Assembly (NCBI RefSeq): GCF_905475345.1
Contig: NC_066603.1
Span: forward strand, 4,432,001 to 4,496,000
Source of the DNA: Vespula vulgaris
Lineage: Eukaryota > Arthropoda > Insecta > Hymenoptera > Vespidae
Direction: 5' to 3'
DNA: 64,000 nt
Both the position numbers and the translations under genes were made by a program. This document shows, piece after piece, positions 44,726 to 60,337 of this stretch. Numbering within the stretch: position 1 is the stretch's first letter; each line of letters begins with the position of its first letter. The notes under the pieces are model-generated. The model was not told the origin of the DNA and did no database searches. It saw only the letters and a list, made by a program, of their open reading frames with translations.

Positions 44726-45781
44726 CCTGAAAGAAAAAGAGAATGTTTATAGCATTTACTAGCGGACGTATACAAAGCAAATCTTATTACAATGTTTATA
44801 TGTTTCTATATAAGCTGAAATATCTAAATACAACTTATGTTATTTACTTTTTGTCGAATATCGTATAAGATCAGTCTTTCGGCAACCACCGAGTTGGAAA
44901 CTTGAAAGATCCCGTATAAACATACGTTTGTAAATAGATAGATATGTATATATGTACTTATGTACATAACTAGACACAATATACACATCCACACACTCAT
45001 ACACAAAGTATACAGTAGTCTTTCTCTTGGGTATTGCTTGAGATTTTATTATATTGTATAGACAGTAACGAGCAACCTTTGTTCTGCAATGAGCCAAAAT
45101 TAAATATCTGATATTGTTATTGATAGAATTCATTATGAACTAAAAATGCTTATATTGATTAAAAAAGGAATTAATGCTTGATAGAAAAAGAAAAAATTAC
45201 ACATTATTGAAGGGTATTTGTTATTTTCGGCATCAATTTACAATGAAATGTTTTCTATAATTCCATTGATTTTTTATTAGCAATACTTTTAATGTATACG
45301 CATAAATGTATGTATATATATTTTTGTAATGGAACGAAATCTATTAGTTGTTTATTTTTAATTAGATATATGATTCTACTTCTCGTTAATAAACTTTACA
45401 TTATTATATTGGAAGATACATTCGAAGATATTGAAATAAACTCTAATACAATCGTTTATTCGTTTGTCGTTAACGTTACGAGTTTTGATAAATGATTTCG
45501 ATACTTCGGTTAATAGTTAAAATGCGTTTCAACTGGCCGTAGATAACAAAGCTCTTCACAAATGTATCAACGTAAGGTGTAATACCAGTGATTAAGAAAT
45601 TCCCTAATTATAGTCGACTATTGTCATTTTTCGATGCAAGAAGTAAGTCGTATTTGCATTGATACGCAGATGAATACGTATATGATAATGTTTTTTTATA
45701 AACCCTGAGTTACTCATTTCTGATACAGATTGTGATACATACAGATATATATATATATGTATGTATATATATATATATATG

Positions 45782-45827
<46 letters not shown>

Positions 45828-46750
45828 GAGAAAGAGAAAGGGTAAACGAATCGAGAATTTCAATAAAACAAAGAACGATATCGAGATTAAATTGAAAAGA
45901 AACTTTGTTAGATCTTGACAAAGAGGTACTCGATTAGGAAGCATCAGCCGTCCAAAGTACAATTATATCAAAGACCTATTCAAATGAAAGACGATTACAT
46001 AGGTATCCTTTTATGATACCTTATACTTCTTATTATTCATATAAAACAAAGGAAAAAGAAAACAAAACAGTTATGAAGAATAAGAAAGAAATCTCATCTT
46101 TATTTCCCAATATCTTCAATTATGATAGATTTCTAAATACCATAAGGATAATAATAACAATAATAACAACAACAAAAATATGAAGAAGAAGAAGAAGAAG
46201 AAGAATAAAGTATCTTGGTATATTCAATTTTGCTTTCTTGTTCTTATGTAGTATATGTATCTAGTACAATGTAAATTTTAATGTGGGATTTCAATTAAAC
46301 GTGTCATTTAATGCGTATTATGATTAATATGCATTATTCATACACATATGAATGTATGTGTATTTAAATGAATATCGAATTTATACCTCGTTGAAAAATT
46401 AAATTTACAATATTGAAATAAGGGTTTCACGATCAGGTACACGCATCACGTTCGATCGTCGACGATCTTTCTATATATAAAATATATCGATACCAAACGA
46501 TATAACATTTGTTAAAATGCATATACGTATTACGTACATACGCGTACACGTGCATACAGAAAAATTAAGAATAAAATAGCAAAATACAGCGAGAAAGAGA
46601 GAGAGAGAGATGAAAGTTCATTGTTTTCGAGGAAGGACGTCTGTCCTAACGAACGAAGTTTTCGATGAGGTCTCGTATTTTTCTATTCCTGTTGCTTTCT
46701 TTTCTTTTTTTGATTTTGATTAATTAACTAATTAAATTATAAAAATTTAA

Positions 46751-46783
<33 letters not shown>

Positions 46784-46787
46784 TTAC
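44726..46787 (+). repeat. Macrosatellite unit 5 (A-type start)
   Basis: It has 2062 bp. The TA run before the (GA) tract is expanded and interrupted by GTATGTATG (45744-45822), and the (GA) tract is very short (about 45824-45836). Palindrome at 46454-46467. Confidence 0.9.
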
Positions 46788-47851
46788 CCTGAAAGAAAAA
46801 GAGAATGTTTATAGCATTTACTAGCGGACGTATACAAAGCAAATCTTATTACAATGTTTATATGTTTCTATATAAGCCGAAGTATCTAAATACACCTTAT
46901 CTTATTTACTTTTTGTCGAATATCGTATGAGATCAGTCTTTCGGCAACCACCGAGTTGGAAACTTGAAAGATCCCGTATAAACATACGTTTGTAAATAGA
47001 TAGATATGTATATATGTACATATGTACATAACTAGATACATAATATACACACCCACACACACATACACAAAGTTTATAGTAGTCTTTCTCTTGGGTATTA
47101 CTTGAGATTTTATTATATTGTATGGACAGTAACGAGCAACCTTTATGCTGCAAGGAGCCAAAATTAAATATCTGATATTGTTATTGATACAATTCATTAT
47201 GAACTAAAAATGTTTAAATTGATTAGAAAAGAAATTAAAACTTGATAGAAAAAGAAAAAATTTTACATTATTGAAGGGTATTTGTTATTTTCGGCATCAA
47301 TTTACAATGAAATGTTTTCTATAATTCCATTGATTTTCTATTAGCAATACTTTTAATGTGTACGCATAAGTGTATGTATATATATTTTTGTAATGGAACG
47401 AAATCTATTAGTTGTTTATTTTTAATTAGATATATGATTCTACTTCTGGTTAATAAACTTTACATTATTATATTCGAAGATACAATGGAAGATATCGAAT
47501 TAAACTCTAATACAATGTTTTATTCGTTTGTCTTTAACGTTAAGACTTTTGATAATAGATTGCTGTACTTCGGTTAATAGTTAAAATGCCTTTCAACTGG
47601 CCGTAGATAACAAAGCTCTTCACTAATGTATCAACGTAAGATGTAATACCTGTGATTAAGAAATTCACTAATTATAGTCGACTATTGTCATTTTTCGATG
47701 CAAGATGTAAGTCGTATTTGCATTGATACGCAGATGAATACGTATATGATAATGTTTTTTTATAAACCCTGAGTTACTCATTTCTGATACAGATTCAGAT
47801 ATATACAGATATATATATGTATTATATATTATATATAATATGTATATATAT

Positions 47852-47854
<3 letters not shown>

Positions 47855-47926
<72 letters not shown>
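47855..47926 (+). repeat. (GA)n microsatellite, length variable between units
   Basis: It is a representative of the GA tract present at the same place in the units. Length ranges from about 13 bases (unit 5) to about 90 (unit 13). Translation of this tract gives Arg-Glu or Ser-Leu repeats, which are not proteins. Confidence 0.9.
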
Positions 47927-47930
<4 letters not shown>

Positions 47931-48519
47931 AAGGGTAAACGAATCGAGAATTTGAATGAAACAAAGAACGATATCGAGATTAAATTGAAAAGAAACTTTG
48001 TTAGCTCTTAACAAAAGGCATTCGATAAGGAAGCATTAGCCGTCCAAAGTACAATTATATCAAAAACCCATTCAAACTAAAGAAGATTACATATGTATCT
48101 GATTATGATACCTTATATTTCTTATTATTCATATAAAAGAAAAGAAAAAGAAAAAAAAACAGTTAAGAAAAATAAGAAAGAAATCTCATCTTTATTTTCC
48201 AATATCTTCAATTATGATTGATTTCTAAATACAATAAGGATAATAATAACAATAATAACAACAACAATAATATGAAGAAGAAGAAGAAGAAGAATAAAGT
48301 ATCTTGGTATATTCAATTTTGCTTTCTTGTTCTTATGTAGTATATGTATCTAGTACAATGTAAATTTTAATGTGGGATTTCATTTAAACGTGTCATTTAA
48401 TGCGTATTATGATTAATATGCATTATTCATACACATATCAAGGTATGTGTATTTAAATGAATATAGAATTTATACCTCGTTGACAAATTAAATTTACAAT
48501 ATTGAAATAAGGGTGTCAC

Positions 48520-48650
48520 GATCAGGTACACGTATCACGTTCGATCGTCGACGATCTTTCTATATATAAAATATATCGATACCAAACGATATTACATTTG
48601 TTAAAATGCATATACGTATTACGTACATACGCGTACACGTGCATACAGAA
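48520..48650 (+). other. CpG-rich palindromic core of the macrosatellite unit (example, unit 6)
   Basis: It contains CACGATCAGGTACACG, then the perfect 14-bp palindrome GATCGTCGACGATC (48543-48556), then ATATATCGATACCAAACGAT, then TACGTATTACGTAC, ACGCGT and CACGTG motifs up to CATACAG. Downstream near 48722, GGACGTCTGTCC is a short inverted repeat. This is the most CpG-dense and best conserved part of each unit, and so a candidate protein-binding or replication site. No function can be assigned from sequence alone. Confidence 0.5.
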
Positions 48651-48836
48651 AAATTAAGAATAAAATAGCAAAATACAGCGAGAAAGAGAGAGAGAGAGAT
48701 GAAAGTTCATTGTTTTCGAGGAAGGACGTCTGTCCTAACGAACGAAGTTTTCGATGAGGTCTCGTATTTTTCTATTCCTGTTGCTTTCTTTTCTTTTTTT
48801 GATTTTGATTAATTAACTAATTAAATTATAAAAATT

Positions 48837-48878
<42 letters not shown>

Positions 48879-48882
48879 TTAC

Positions 48883-49947
48883 CCTGAAAGAAAAAGAGAA
48901 TGTTTATAGCATTTACTAGCGGACGTATACAAAGCAAATATTATTACAATGTTTATATGTTTCTATATAAGCCGAAGTATCTAAATACACCTTATCTTAT
49001 TTACTTTTGGTCGAATATCGTATGAGATCAGTCTTTCCGCAACCACCGAGTTGGAAACTTGAAAGATCCCGTATGAACATACGTTTGTAAATAGATAGAT
49101 ATGTATATATGTACATATGTACATAACTAGACACAATATACACACCTACACACTCATACACAAAGTATATAGTAGTCTTTCTCTTGGGTATTGTTTGAGA
49201 TTTTATTATATTGTATAGACAGTAACGAGCAACCTTTGTCCTGCAATGAGCCAAAATTAAATATCTGATATTGTTATTGATAGAATTCATTATGAACTAA
49301 AAATGCTTATATTGATTAAAAAAGGAATTAATGCTTGATAGAAAAAGAAAAAATTACACATTATTGAAGGGTATTTGTTATTTTCGGCATCAATTTACAA
49401 TGAAATGTTTTCTATAATTCCATTGATTTTTTATTAGCAATACTTTTAATGTGTACGCATAAATGTATGTATATATATTTTTGTAATGGAACAAAATCTA
49501 TTAGTTGTGTATTTTTAATTAGATATATGATTCTACTTCTCGTTAATAAACTTTACATTATTATATTGGAGGATTCATTAGAAGATATTGAAATAAACTC
49601 TAATACAATCTTTTATTCGTTTGTCGTTGAAGTTACGAGTTTTGATAAATGATTTCGATACTTCGGTTAATAGTTAAAATGCGTTTCAACTAGCCGTAGA
49701 TAACAAAGCTCTTCACAAATGTATCAACGTAAGATGTAATACCAGTGATTAAGAAATTCACTAATTAGAGTCGACTATTGTCATTTTTCGATGCCAAATG
49801 TAAGTTGTAATTGCATTGATACGTACATGAATACGTATATGATAATGTTTTTTTTATAAACCCTGAGTTACTCATTTCTGATACAGATTCAGATATATAC
49901 AGATATATATATGTATTATATATTATATATAATATGTACATATATAT

Positions 49948-49986
<39 letters not shown>

Positions 49987-50927
49987 AAGGGTAAACGAAT
50001 CGAGAATTTGAATGAAACAAAGAACGATATCGAGATTAAATTGAAAAGAAACTTTGTTAGCTCTTAACAAAAGGCATTCGATAAGGAAGCATTAGCCGTC
50101 CAAAGTACAATTATATCAAAGACCTATTCAAATGAAAGACGATTACATAGGTATCCTATTATGATACCTTATACTTCTTATTATTCATATAAAAGAAAAG
50201 AAGAAGAAAAAAAACAGTTAAGAAGATTAAGAAAGAAATTTCATGTTTATTTCCCAATATCTTCAATTATGATTGATTTCTAAATACAATAAGGATAATA
50301 ATAACAATAATAACAACAACAATAATATGAAGAAGAAGAAGAAGAAGAATAAAGTATCTTGGTATATTCAATTTTGCTTTCTTGTTCTTATGTAGTATAT
50401 GTATCTAGTACAATGCAAATTTTAATGTGGGATTTCAATTAAACGTGTCCTTTAATGCGTATTATGATTAATATGCATTATTCATACACATATGAATGTA
50501 TGTGTATTTAAATGAATATCGAATTTATACCTCGTTGAAAAATTAAATTTACAATATTGAAATAAGGGTGTTACGATCAGGTACACGCATCACGTTCGAT
50601 CGTCGACGATCTGTCTATATATAAAATATATCGATACCAAACGATATAACATTTGTTAAAATGCATATACGTATTACGTACATACGCGTACACGTGCATA
50701 CAGAAAAATTAAGAATAAAATAGCAAAATACAGCGAGAAAGAGAGAGAGAGAGATGAAAGTTCATTGTTTTCGAGGAAGAACGTCTGTCCTAACGAACGA
50801 AGTTTTCGATGAGGTCTCGTATTATTCTATTCCTGTTGCTTTCTTTTCTTTTTTTGATTTTGATTAATTAACTAACTAAATTATAAAAATTTAAATATAT
50901 ATATATATATATATATAATATTATTAC
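48883..50927 (+). repeat. Macrosatellite unit 7 (trimer position a)
   Basis: It has 2045 bp. Its signature ACACCTACACACTCATAC is shared only with unit 12. (GA) tract at about 49952-49982, palindrome at 50598-50611. Confidence 0.9.
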
Positions 50928-51991
50928 CCTGAAAGAAAAAGAGAATGTTTATAGCATTTACTAGCGGGCGTATACAAAGCAAATCTTATTACAATGTTTA
51001 TATGTTTCTATATAAGCCGAAGTATCTAAATACACCTTATCTTATTTACTTTTGGTCGAATATCGTATGAGATCAGTCTTTCGGCAACCACCGAGTTGGA
51101 AACTTGAAAGATCCCGTATAAACATACGTTTGTAAATAGATAGATATGTATATATGTACATATGTACATAACTAGACACAATATACACACCCACGCACTC
51201 ATACACAAAGTATATAGTAGTCTTTCTCTTGGGTATTGTTTGAGATTTTATTATATTGTATAGACAGTAACGAGCAACCTTTGTCCTGCAATGAGCCAAA
51301 ATTAAATATCTGATATTGTTATTGATAGAATTCATTATGAACTAAAAATGCTTATATTGATTAAAAAAGGAATTAATGCTTGATAGAAAAAGAAAAAATT
51401 ACACATTATTGAAGGGTATTTGTTACTTTCGGCATGAATTTACAATGAAATGTTTTCTATAATTCCATTGATTTTTTATTAGCAATACTTTTAATGTGTA
51501 CGCATAAATGTATGTATATATATTTTTGTAATGGAACAAAATCTATTAGTTGTTTATTTTTAATTAGATATATGATTCTACTTCTCGTTAATAAACTTTA
51601 CATTATTATATTGGAGGATACATTGGAAGATATTGAAATAAACTCTAATACAATCTTTTATTCGTTTGTCGTTGAAGTTACGAGTTTTGATAAATGATAT
51701 CGATACTTCGGTTAATAGTTAAAATGCGTTTCAACTGGCCGTAGATAACAAAGCTCTTCACAAATGTATCAACGTAAGATGTAGTACCAGTGATTAAGAA
51801 ATTCACTAATTATAGTCGACTATTGTCATTTTTCGATGCAAGATGTAAGTCGTATTTGCATTGATACGCAGATGAATACGTATATGATAATGTTTTTTTA
51901 TAAACCCTGAGTTACTCATTTCTGATACAGATTCAGATATATACAGATATATATATGTATTATATATTATATATAATATGTATATATATAT

Positions 51992-52041
<50 letters not shown>

Positions 52042-52952
52042 AGAAAGGGTAAACGAATCGAGAATTTGAATGAAACAAAGAACGATATCGAGATTAAATT
52101 GAAAAGAAACTTTGTTAGCTCTTGACAAAAAAGGCATTCGATAAGGAAGCATTAGCCGTCCAAAGTACAATTATATCAAAGACCTATTCAAATGAAAGAA
52201 GATTACATATGTATCTGATTATGATACCTTATATTTCTTATTATTCATATAAAAGAAAAGGAAAAGGAAAAAAAAAACAGTTATGAGGAATGAGAAAGAA
52301 ATCTCATGTTTATTTCCCAATATCTTCAATTATGATTGATTTATAAAGACAATAAGAATAATAATAACAATAATAATAACAACAATAATATGAAAAAGAA
52401 GAAGAAGAATAAAGTATCTTGGTATATTCAATTTTGCTTTCTTGTTCTTATGTGGTATATGTAGCTAGTACAATGTAAATTTTAATGTGGGATTTCAATT
52501 AAACGTCATTTAATGCGTATTATGATTAATATGCATTATTCATACACATATGAATGTATATATATTTAAATGAATATCGAATTTATACCTCGTTGAAAAA
52601 TTAAATTTACAATATTGAAATAAGGGTGTCACGATCAGGTACACGCATCACGATCGATCGTCGACGATCTTTCTATATATAAAATATATCGATACCAAAC
52701 GATATTACATTTGTTAAAAGGCATATACGTATTACGTACATACGCGTACACGTGCATACAGAAAAATTAAGAATAAAATAGCAAAATACAGCGAGAAAGA
52801 GAGAGAGAGAGATGAAAGTTCATTGTTTTCGAGGAAGAACGTCTGTCCTAACGAACGAAGTTTTCGATGAGGTCTCGTATTATTCTATTCCTGTTGCTTT
52901 CTTTTCTTTTTTTGATTTTGATTAATTAACTAATTAAATTATAAAAATTTAA

Positions 52953-52985
<33 letters not shown>

Positions 52986-52989
52986 TTAC
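50928..52989 (+). repeat. Macrosatellite unit 8 (trimer position b)
   Basis: It has 2062 bp. The signature CACCCACGCACTCATAC is shared with units 10 and 13. (GA) tract at about 51994-52034, palindrome at 52656-52669. Confidence 0.9.
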
Positions 52990-54050
52990 CCTGAAAGAAA
53001 AAGAGAATGTTTATAGCATTTACTAGCGGGCGTATACAAAGCAAATCTTATTACAATGTTTATATGTTTCTATATAAGCCGAAGTATCTAAATACACCTT
53101 ATCTTATTTACTTTTGGTCCAATGTCCTATGATATCAGTCTTTCCACAACCACAGAGGTGGAATGTTGGAAGATCCCATATAAACATACGTTTGTAAATA
53201 GATACATATGTATATATGTACATATGTACATAACTAGATACATAATATACACACCCACACACACATACACAAAGTATATAGTAGTCTTTCTCTTGGGTAT
53301 TGCTTGAGATTTTCTTATATTGTATGGACAGTAACGAACAACCTTTTTTCTGCAATGAGCCAAAATTAAATATCTGATATTGTTATTGATACATTATGAA
53401 CTAAAAATGTTTAAATTGATTAAAAAGAAATTAATACTTGGTAGAAAAAGAAAAAATTACAAATTATTGAAGGGTATTTGTTATTTTCGGCATCAATTTA
53501 CAATCAAATGTTTTCTATAATTCCATTGATTTTTTATTAGCAATACTTTTAATGTGTACGCATAAATGTATGTATATATATTTTTGTAATGGAACAAAAT
53601 CTATTAGTTGTGTATTTTTAATTAGATATATGATTCTACTTCTCGTTAATAAACTTTACATTATTATATTGGAGGATTCATTAGAAGATATTGAAATAAA
53701 CTCTAATACAATCTTTTATTCGTTTGTCGTTGAAGTTACGAGTTTTGATAAATGATTTCGATACTTCGGTTAATAGTTAAAATGCGTTTCAACTAGCCGT
53801 AGATAACAAAGCTCTTCACAAATGTATCAACGTAAGATGTAATACCAGTGATTAAGAAATTCACTAATTAGAGTCGACTATTGTCATTTTTCGATGCCAA
53901 ATGTAAGTTGTAATTGCATTGATACGTACATGAATACGTATATGATAATGTTTTTTTTATAAACCCTGAGTTACTCATTTCTGATACAGATTCAGATATA
54001 TACAGATATATATATGTATTATATATTATATATAATATGTACATATATAT

Positions 54051-54109
<59 letters not shown>

Positions 54110-55015
54110 AAGGGTAAACTAATCGAGAATTTGAATGAAACAAAGAACGATATCGAGATTAAATTGAAAAGAAACCTTGTTAGCTCTTGACAAAAAGGCA
54201 TTCGATAAGGATGCATTAGCCGTCCAAAGTACAATTATATCAAAGACCTATTCAAATGAAAGACGATTACATAGGTATCCTATTATGATACCTTATACTT
54301 CTTATTATTCATATAAAAGAAAAGAAGAAGAAAAAAAACAGTTAAGAAGATTAAGAAAGAAATTTCATGTTTATTTCCCAATATCTTCAATTATGATTGA
54401 TTTCTAAATACAATAAGGATAATAATAACAATAATAACAACAACAATAATATGAAGAAGAAGAAGAAGAAGAATAAAGTATCTTGGTATATTCAATTTTG
54501 CTTTCTTGTTCTTATGTAGTATATGTATCTAGTACAATGTAAATTTTAATGTGGGATTTCAATTAAACGTGTCCTTTAATGCGTATTATGATTAATATGC
54601 ATTATTCATACACATATGAATGTATGTGTATTTAAATGAATATCGAATTTATACCTCGTTGAAAAATTAAATTTACAATATTGAAATAAGGGTGTTACGA
54701 TCAGGTACACGCATCACGTTCGATCGTCGACGATCTGTCTATATATAAAATATATCGATACCAAACGATATAACATTTGTTAAAATGCATATACGTATTA
54801 CGTACATACGCGTACACGTGCATACAGAAAAATTAAGAATAAAATAGCAAAATACAGCGAGAAAGAGAGAGAGAGAGATGAAAGTTCATTGTTTTCGAGG
54901 AAGAACGTCTGTCCTAACGAACGAAGTTTTCGATGAGGTCTCGTATTATTCTATTCCTGTTGCTTTCTTTTCTTTTTTTGATTTTGATTAATTAACTAAC
55001 TAAATTATAAAAATT

Positions 55016-55065
<50 letters not shown>

Positions 55066-55069
55066 TTAC
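52990..55069 (+). repeat. Macrosatellite unit 9 (hybrid c/a)
   Basis: It has 2080 bp. The first half matches units 11 and 14 (GTCCTATGATATCAGTC). The second half from about 53550 matches unit 7 (GGAGGATTCATTAGAAGATA, and AACTAGCCGTAG where most units have AACTGGCCG). This is the expected product of unequal crossover between positions c and a. Palindrome at 54722-54735. Confidence 0.85.
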
Positions 55070-56133
55070 CCTGAAAGAAAAAGAGAATGTTTATAGCATT
55101 TACTAGCGGGCGTATACAAAGCAAATCTTATTACAATGTTTATATGTTTCTATATAAGCCGAAGTATCTAAATACACCTTATCTTATTTACTTTTGGTCG
55201 AATATCGTATGAGATCAGTCTTTCGGCAACCACCGAGTTGGAAACTTGAAAGATCCCGTATAAACATACGTTTGTAAATAGATAGATATGTATATATGTA
55301 CATATGTACATAACTAGACACAATATACACACCCACGCACTCATACACAAAGTATATAGTAGTCTTTCTCTTGGGTATTGTTTGAGATTTTATTATATTG
55401 TATAGACAGTAACGAGCAACCTTTGTCCTGCAATGAGCCAAAATTAAATATCTGATATTGTTATTGATAGAATTCATTATGAACTAAAAATGCTTATATT
55501 GATTAAAAAAGGAATTAATGCTTGATAGAAAAAGAAAAAATTACACATTATTGAAGGGTATTTGTTATTTTCGGCATGAATTTACAATGAAATGTTTTCT
55601 ATAATTCCATTGATTTTTTATTAGCAATACTTTTAATGTGTACGCATAAATGTATGTATATATATTTTTGTAATGGAACAAAATCTATTAGTTGTTTATT
55701 TTTAATTAGATATATGATTCTACTTCTCGTTAATAAACTTTACATTATTATATTGGAGGATACATTGGAAGATATTGAAATAAACTCTAATACAATCTTT
55801 TATTCGTTTGTCGTTGAAGTTACGAGTTTTGATAAATGATATCGATACTTCGGTTAATAGTTAAAATGCGTTTCAACTGGCCGTAGATAACAAAGCTCTT
55901 CACAAATGTATCAACGTAAGATGTAATACCAGTGATTAAGAAATTCACTAATTATAGTCGACTATTGTCATTTTTCGATGCAAGATGTAAGTCGTATTTG
56001 CATTGATACGCAGATGAATACGTATATGATAATGTTTTTTTATAAACCCTGAGTTACTCATTTCTGATACAGATTCAGATATATACAGATATATATATGT
56101 ATTATATATTATATATAATATGTATATATATAT

Positions 56134-56185
<52 letters not shown>

Positions 56186-57100
56186 AGAAAGGGTAAACGA
56201 ATCGAGAATTTGAATGAAACAAAGAACGATATCGAGATTAAATTGAAAAGAAACTTTGTTAGCTCTTGACAAAAAAGGCATTCGATAAGGAAGCATTAGC
56301 CGTCCAAAGTACAATTATATCAAAGACCTATTCAAATGAAAGAAGATTACATATGTATCTGATTATGATACCTTATATTTCTTATTATTCATATAAAAGA
56401 AAAGGAAAAGGAAAAAAAAAACAGTTATGAGGAATGAGAAAGAAATCTCATGTTTATTTCCCAATATCTTCAATTATGATTGATTTATAAAGACAATAAG
56501 AATAATAATAACAATAATAATAACAACAATAATATGAAAAAGAAGAAGAAGAATAAAGTATCTTGGTATATTCAATTTTGCTTTCTTGTTCTTATGTGGT
56601 ATATGTAGCTAGTACAATGTAAATTTTAATGTGGGATTTCAATTAAACGTCATTTAATGCGTATTATGATTAATATGCATTATTCATACACATATGAATG
56701 TATATATATTTAAATGAATATCGAATTTATACCTCGTTGAAAAATTAAATTTACAATATTGAAATAAGGGTGTCACGATCAGGTACACGCATCACGATCG
56801 ATCGTCGACGATCTTTCTATATATAAAATATATCGATACCAAACGATATTACATTTGTTAAAAGGCATATACGTATTACGTACATACGCGTACACGTGCA
56901 TACAGAAAAATTAAGAATAAAATAGCAAAATACAGCGAGAAAGAGAGAGAGAGAGATGAAAGTTCATTGTTTTCGAGGAAGAACGTCTGTCCTAACGAAC
57001 GAAGTTTTCGATGAGGTCTCGTATTATTCTATTCCTGTTGCTTTCTTTTCTTTTTTTGATTTTGATTAATTAACTAATTAAATTATAAAAATTTAAATAT

Positions 57101-57137
<37 letters not shown>

Positions 57138-57147
57138 ATATTATTAC
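55070..57147 (+). repeat. Macrosatellite unit 10 (trimer position b)
   Basis: It has 2078 bp and is almost identical to units 8 and 13. (GA) tract at about 56135-56178, palindrome at 56800-56813. The TA spacer is interrupted by AAATATATA near 57110. Confidence 0.9.
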
Positions 57148-59157
57148 CCTGAAAGAAAAAGAGAATGTTTATAGCATTTACTAGCGGGCGTATACAAAGC
57201 AAATCTTATTACAATGTTTATATGTTTCTATATAAGCCGAAGTATCTAAATACACCTTATCTTATTTACTTTTGGTCGAATGTCCTATGATATCAGTCTT
57301 TCCGCAACCACAGAGGTGGAATGTTGGAAGATCCCATATAAACATACGTTTGTAAATAGATACATATGTATATATGTACATATGTACATAACTAGATACA
57401 TAATATACACACCCACACACACATACACAAAGTATATAGTAGTCTTTTTCTTGGGTATTGCTTGAGATTTTCTTATATTGTATGGACAGTAACGAACAAC
57501 CTTTTTTCTGCAATGAGCCAAAATTAAATATCTGATATTGTTATTGATACATTATGAACTAAAAATGTTTAAATTGATTAAAAAGAAATTAATACTTGGT
57601 AGAAAAAGAAAAAATTACAAATTATTGAAGGGTATTTGTTATTTTCTGCATCAATTTACAATGAAATGTTTTCTATAATTCCATTGATTTTTTATTAGCA
57701 ATACTTTTAATGTGTACGGATAAATGTATGTATATATATTTTTGTAATGGAACGAAATCTATTAGTTGTTTATTTTTAATTAGATATATGATTCTACTTC
57801 TCGTTAATAAACTTTACATTATTATATTGGAAGATACAATGGAAGATATCGAATTAAACTCTCACACAATCTTTTATTCGTTTGTCGTTAACGTTAAGAC
57901 TTTTGATAAAAGATTTCAATACTTCGGTTAATAGTTAAAATGCCTTTCAACTGGCCGTAGATAACAAAGCTCTTCACAAATGTATCAACGTAAGATGTAA
58001 TACCACTGATTAAGAAATTCACTAAATATAGTCGACTATTGTCATTTTTCGATGCAAGATGTGGGTCGTATTTGCATTGATATGCAGATGAATACGTATA
58101 TGATAATGTTTTTTTATTAACCCTGAGTTACTCATTTCTTATACAGATTGAGATATATACAGATATCTATATATATTATATATTATATATTATATATATA
58201 TAAATATATATACAGAGAGAGAAAGAGAGAGAGAGAGAAAGAAAAAGGGTAAAGGAATCGAGAATTTGAATAAAACAAAGAACGATATCGAGATTAAATT
58301 GAAAAGAAACTTTGTTAGCTCTTGACAAAAAGGCATTCGATAAGGAAGCATTAGCCGTCCAAAGTACAATTATATCAAAAACCCATTCAAACTAAAGAAG
58401 ATTACATATGTATCTGATTATGATACCTTATATTTCTTATTATTCATATAAAAGAAAAGAAAAAGAAAAAAAAACAGTTAAGAAAAATAAGAAAGAAATC
58501 TCATCTTTATTTCCCAATATCTTCAATTATGATTGATTTCTAAAGACAATAAGAATAATAATAACAATAATAAGAGCAACAATAACAACAATAATATGAA
58601 AAAGAAGAAGAAGAATAAAGTATCTTGGTATATTCAATTTTGCTTTCTTGTTCTTATGTGGTATATGTATCTAGTACAATGTAAATTTTAATGTGGGATT
58701 TCAATTAAACGTGTCATTTAATGCGTATTATGATTAATATGCATTATTCATACACATATGAATGTATGTGTATTTAAATGAATATCGAATTTATACCTCG
58801 TTGAAAAATTAAATTTACAATATTGAAATAAGGGTGTCACGATCAGGTACACGCATCACGTTCGATCGTCGACGATCTTTCTATATATAAAATATATCGA
58901 TACCAAACGATATTACATTTGTTAAAATGCATATACGTATTACGTACATACGCGTACACGTGCATACAGAAAAGTTAAGAATAAAATAGCAAAATACAGC
59001 GAGAAAGAGAGAGAGAGAGATGAAAGTTCATTGTTTTCGAGGAAGGACGTCTGTCCTAACGAACGAAGTTTTCGATGAGGTCTCGTATTTTTCTATTCCT
59101 GTTGCTTTCTTTTCTTTTTTTGATTTTGATTAATTAACTAATTAAATTATAAAAATT

Positions 59158-59203
<46 letters not shown>

Positions 59204-59207
59204 TTAC
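57148..59207 (+). repeat. Macrosatellite unit 11 (trimer position c)
   Basis: It has 2060 bp and starts like unit 14, with the shared variant TGTGTACGGATAAATG. The second half resembles units 1 and 3 (GGAAGATACAATGGAAGATA). Palindrome at 58864-58877. Confidence 0.9.
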
Positions 59208-60270
59208 CCTGAAAGAAAAAGAGAATGTTTATAGCATTTACTAGCGGACGTATACAAAGCAAATATTATTACAATGTTTATATGTTTCTATATAAGCCGA
59301 AGTATCTAAATACACCTTATCTTATTTACTTTTGGTCGAATATCGTATGAGATCAGTCTTTCGGCAACCACCGAGTTGGAAACTTGAAAGATCCCGTATG
59401 AACATACGTTTGTAAATAGATAGATATGTATATATGTACATATGTACATAACTAGACACCATATACACACCTACACACTCATACACAAAGTATATAGTAG
59501 TCTTTCTCTTGGGTATTGTTTGAGATTTTATTATATTGTATAGACAGTAACGAGCAACCTTTGTCCTGCAATGAGCCAAAATTAAATATCTGATATTGTT
59601 ATTGATAGAATTCATTATGAACTAAAAATGCTTATATTGATTAAAAAAGGAATTAATGCTTGATAGAAAAAGAAAAAATTACACATTATTGAAGGGTATT
59701 TGTTATTTTCGGCATCAATTTACAATGAAATGTTTTCTATAATTCCATTGATTTTTTATTAGCAATACTTTTAATGTGTACGCATAAATGTATGTATATA
59801 TATTTTTGTAATGGAACAAAATCTATTAGTTGTTTATTTTTAATTAGATATATGATTCTACTTCTCGTTAATAAACTTTACATTATTATATTGGAGGATA
59901 CATTGGAAGATATTGAAATAAACTCTAATACAAACTTTTATTCGTTTGTCGTTGAAGTTACGAGTTTTGATAAATGATTTCGATACTTCGGTTAATAGTT
60001 AAAATGCGTTTCAACTGGCCGTAGATAACAAAGCTCTTCACAAATGTATCAACGTAAGATGTAATACCAGTGATTAAGAAATTCACTAAATAGAGTCGAC
60101 TATTGTCATTTTTCGATGCAAAATGTAAGTTGTAATTGCATTGATACGTACATGAATACGTATATGATAATGTTTTTTTTATAAACCCTGAGTTACTCAT
60201 TTCTGATACAGATTCAGATATATACAGATATATATATGTATTATATATTATATATAATATGTATATATAT

Positions 60271-60337
<67 letters not shown>

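Larger units (their letters stand above)
46788..48882 (+). repeat. Macrosatellite unit 6 (intermediate type)
   Basis: It has 2095 bp. The first half mixes A and B signatures (TATTATATTGTATGGACAG, then GAGCAACC). It has a long (GA) tract at 47855-47926 and the palindrome at 48543-48556. Confidence 0.9.

Noticed and set aside
47817..48011. Arg-Glu or Ser-Leu repeat proteins from GA tracts
   Set aside because: These are translation of a dinucleotide microsatellite whose length changes freely between units.
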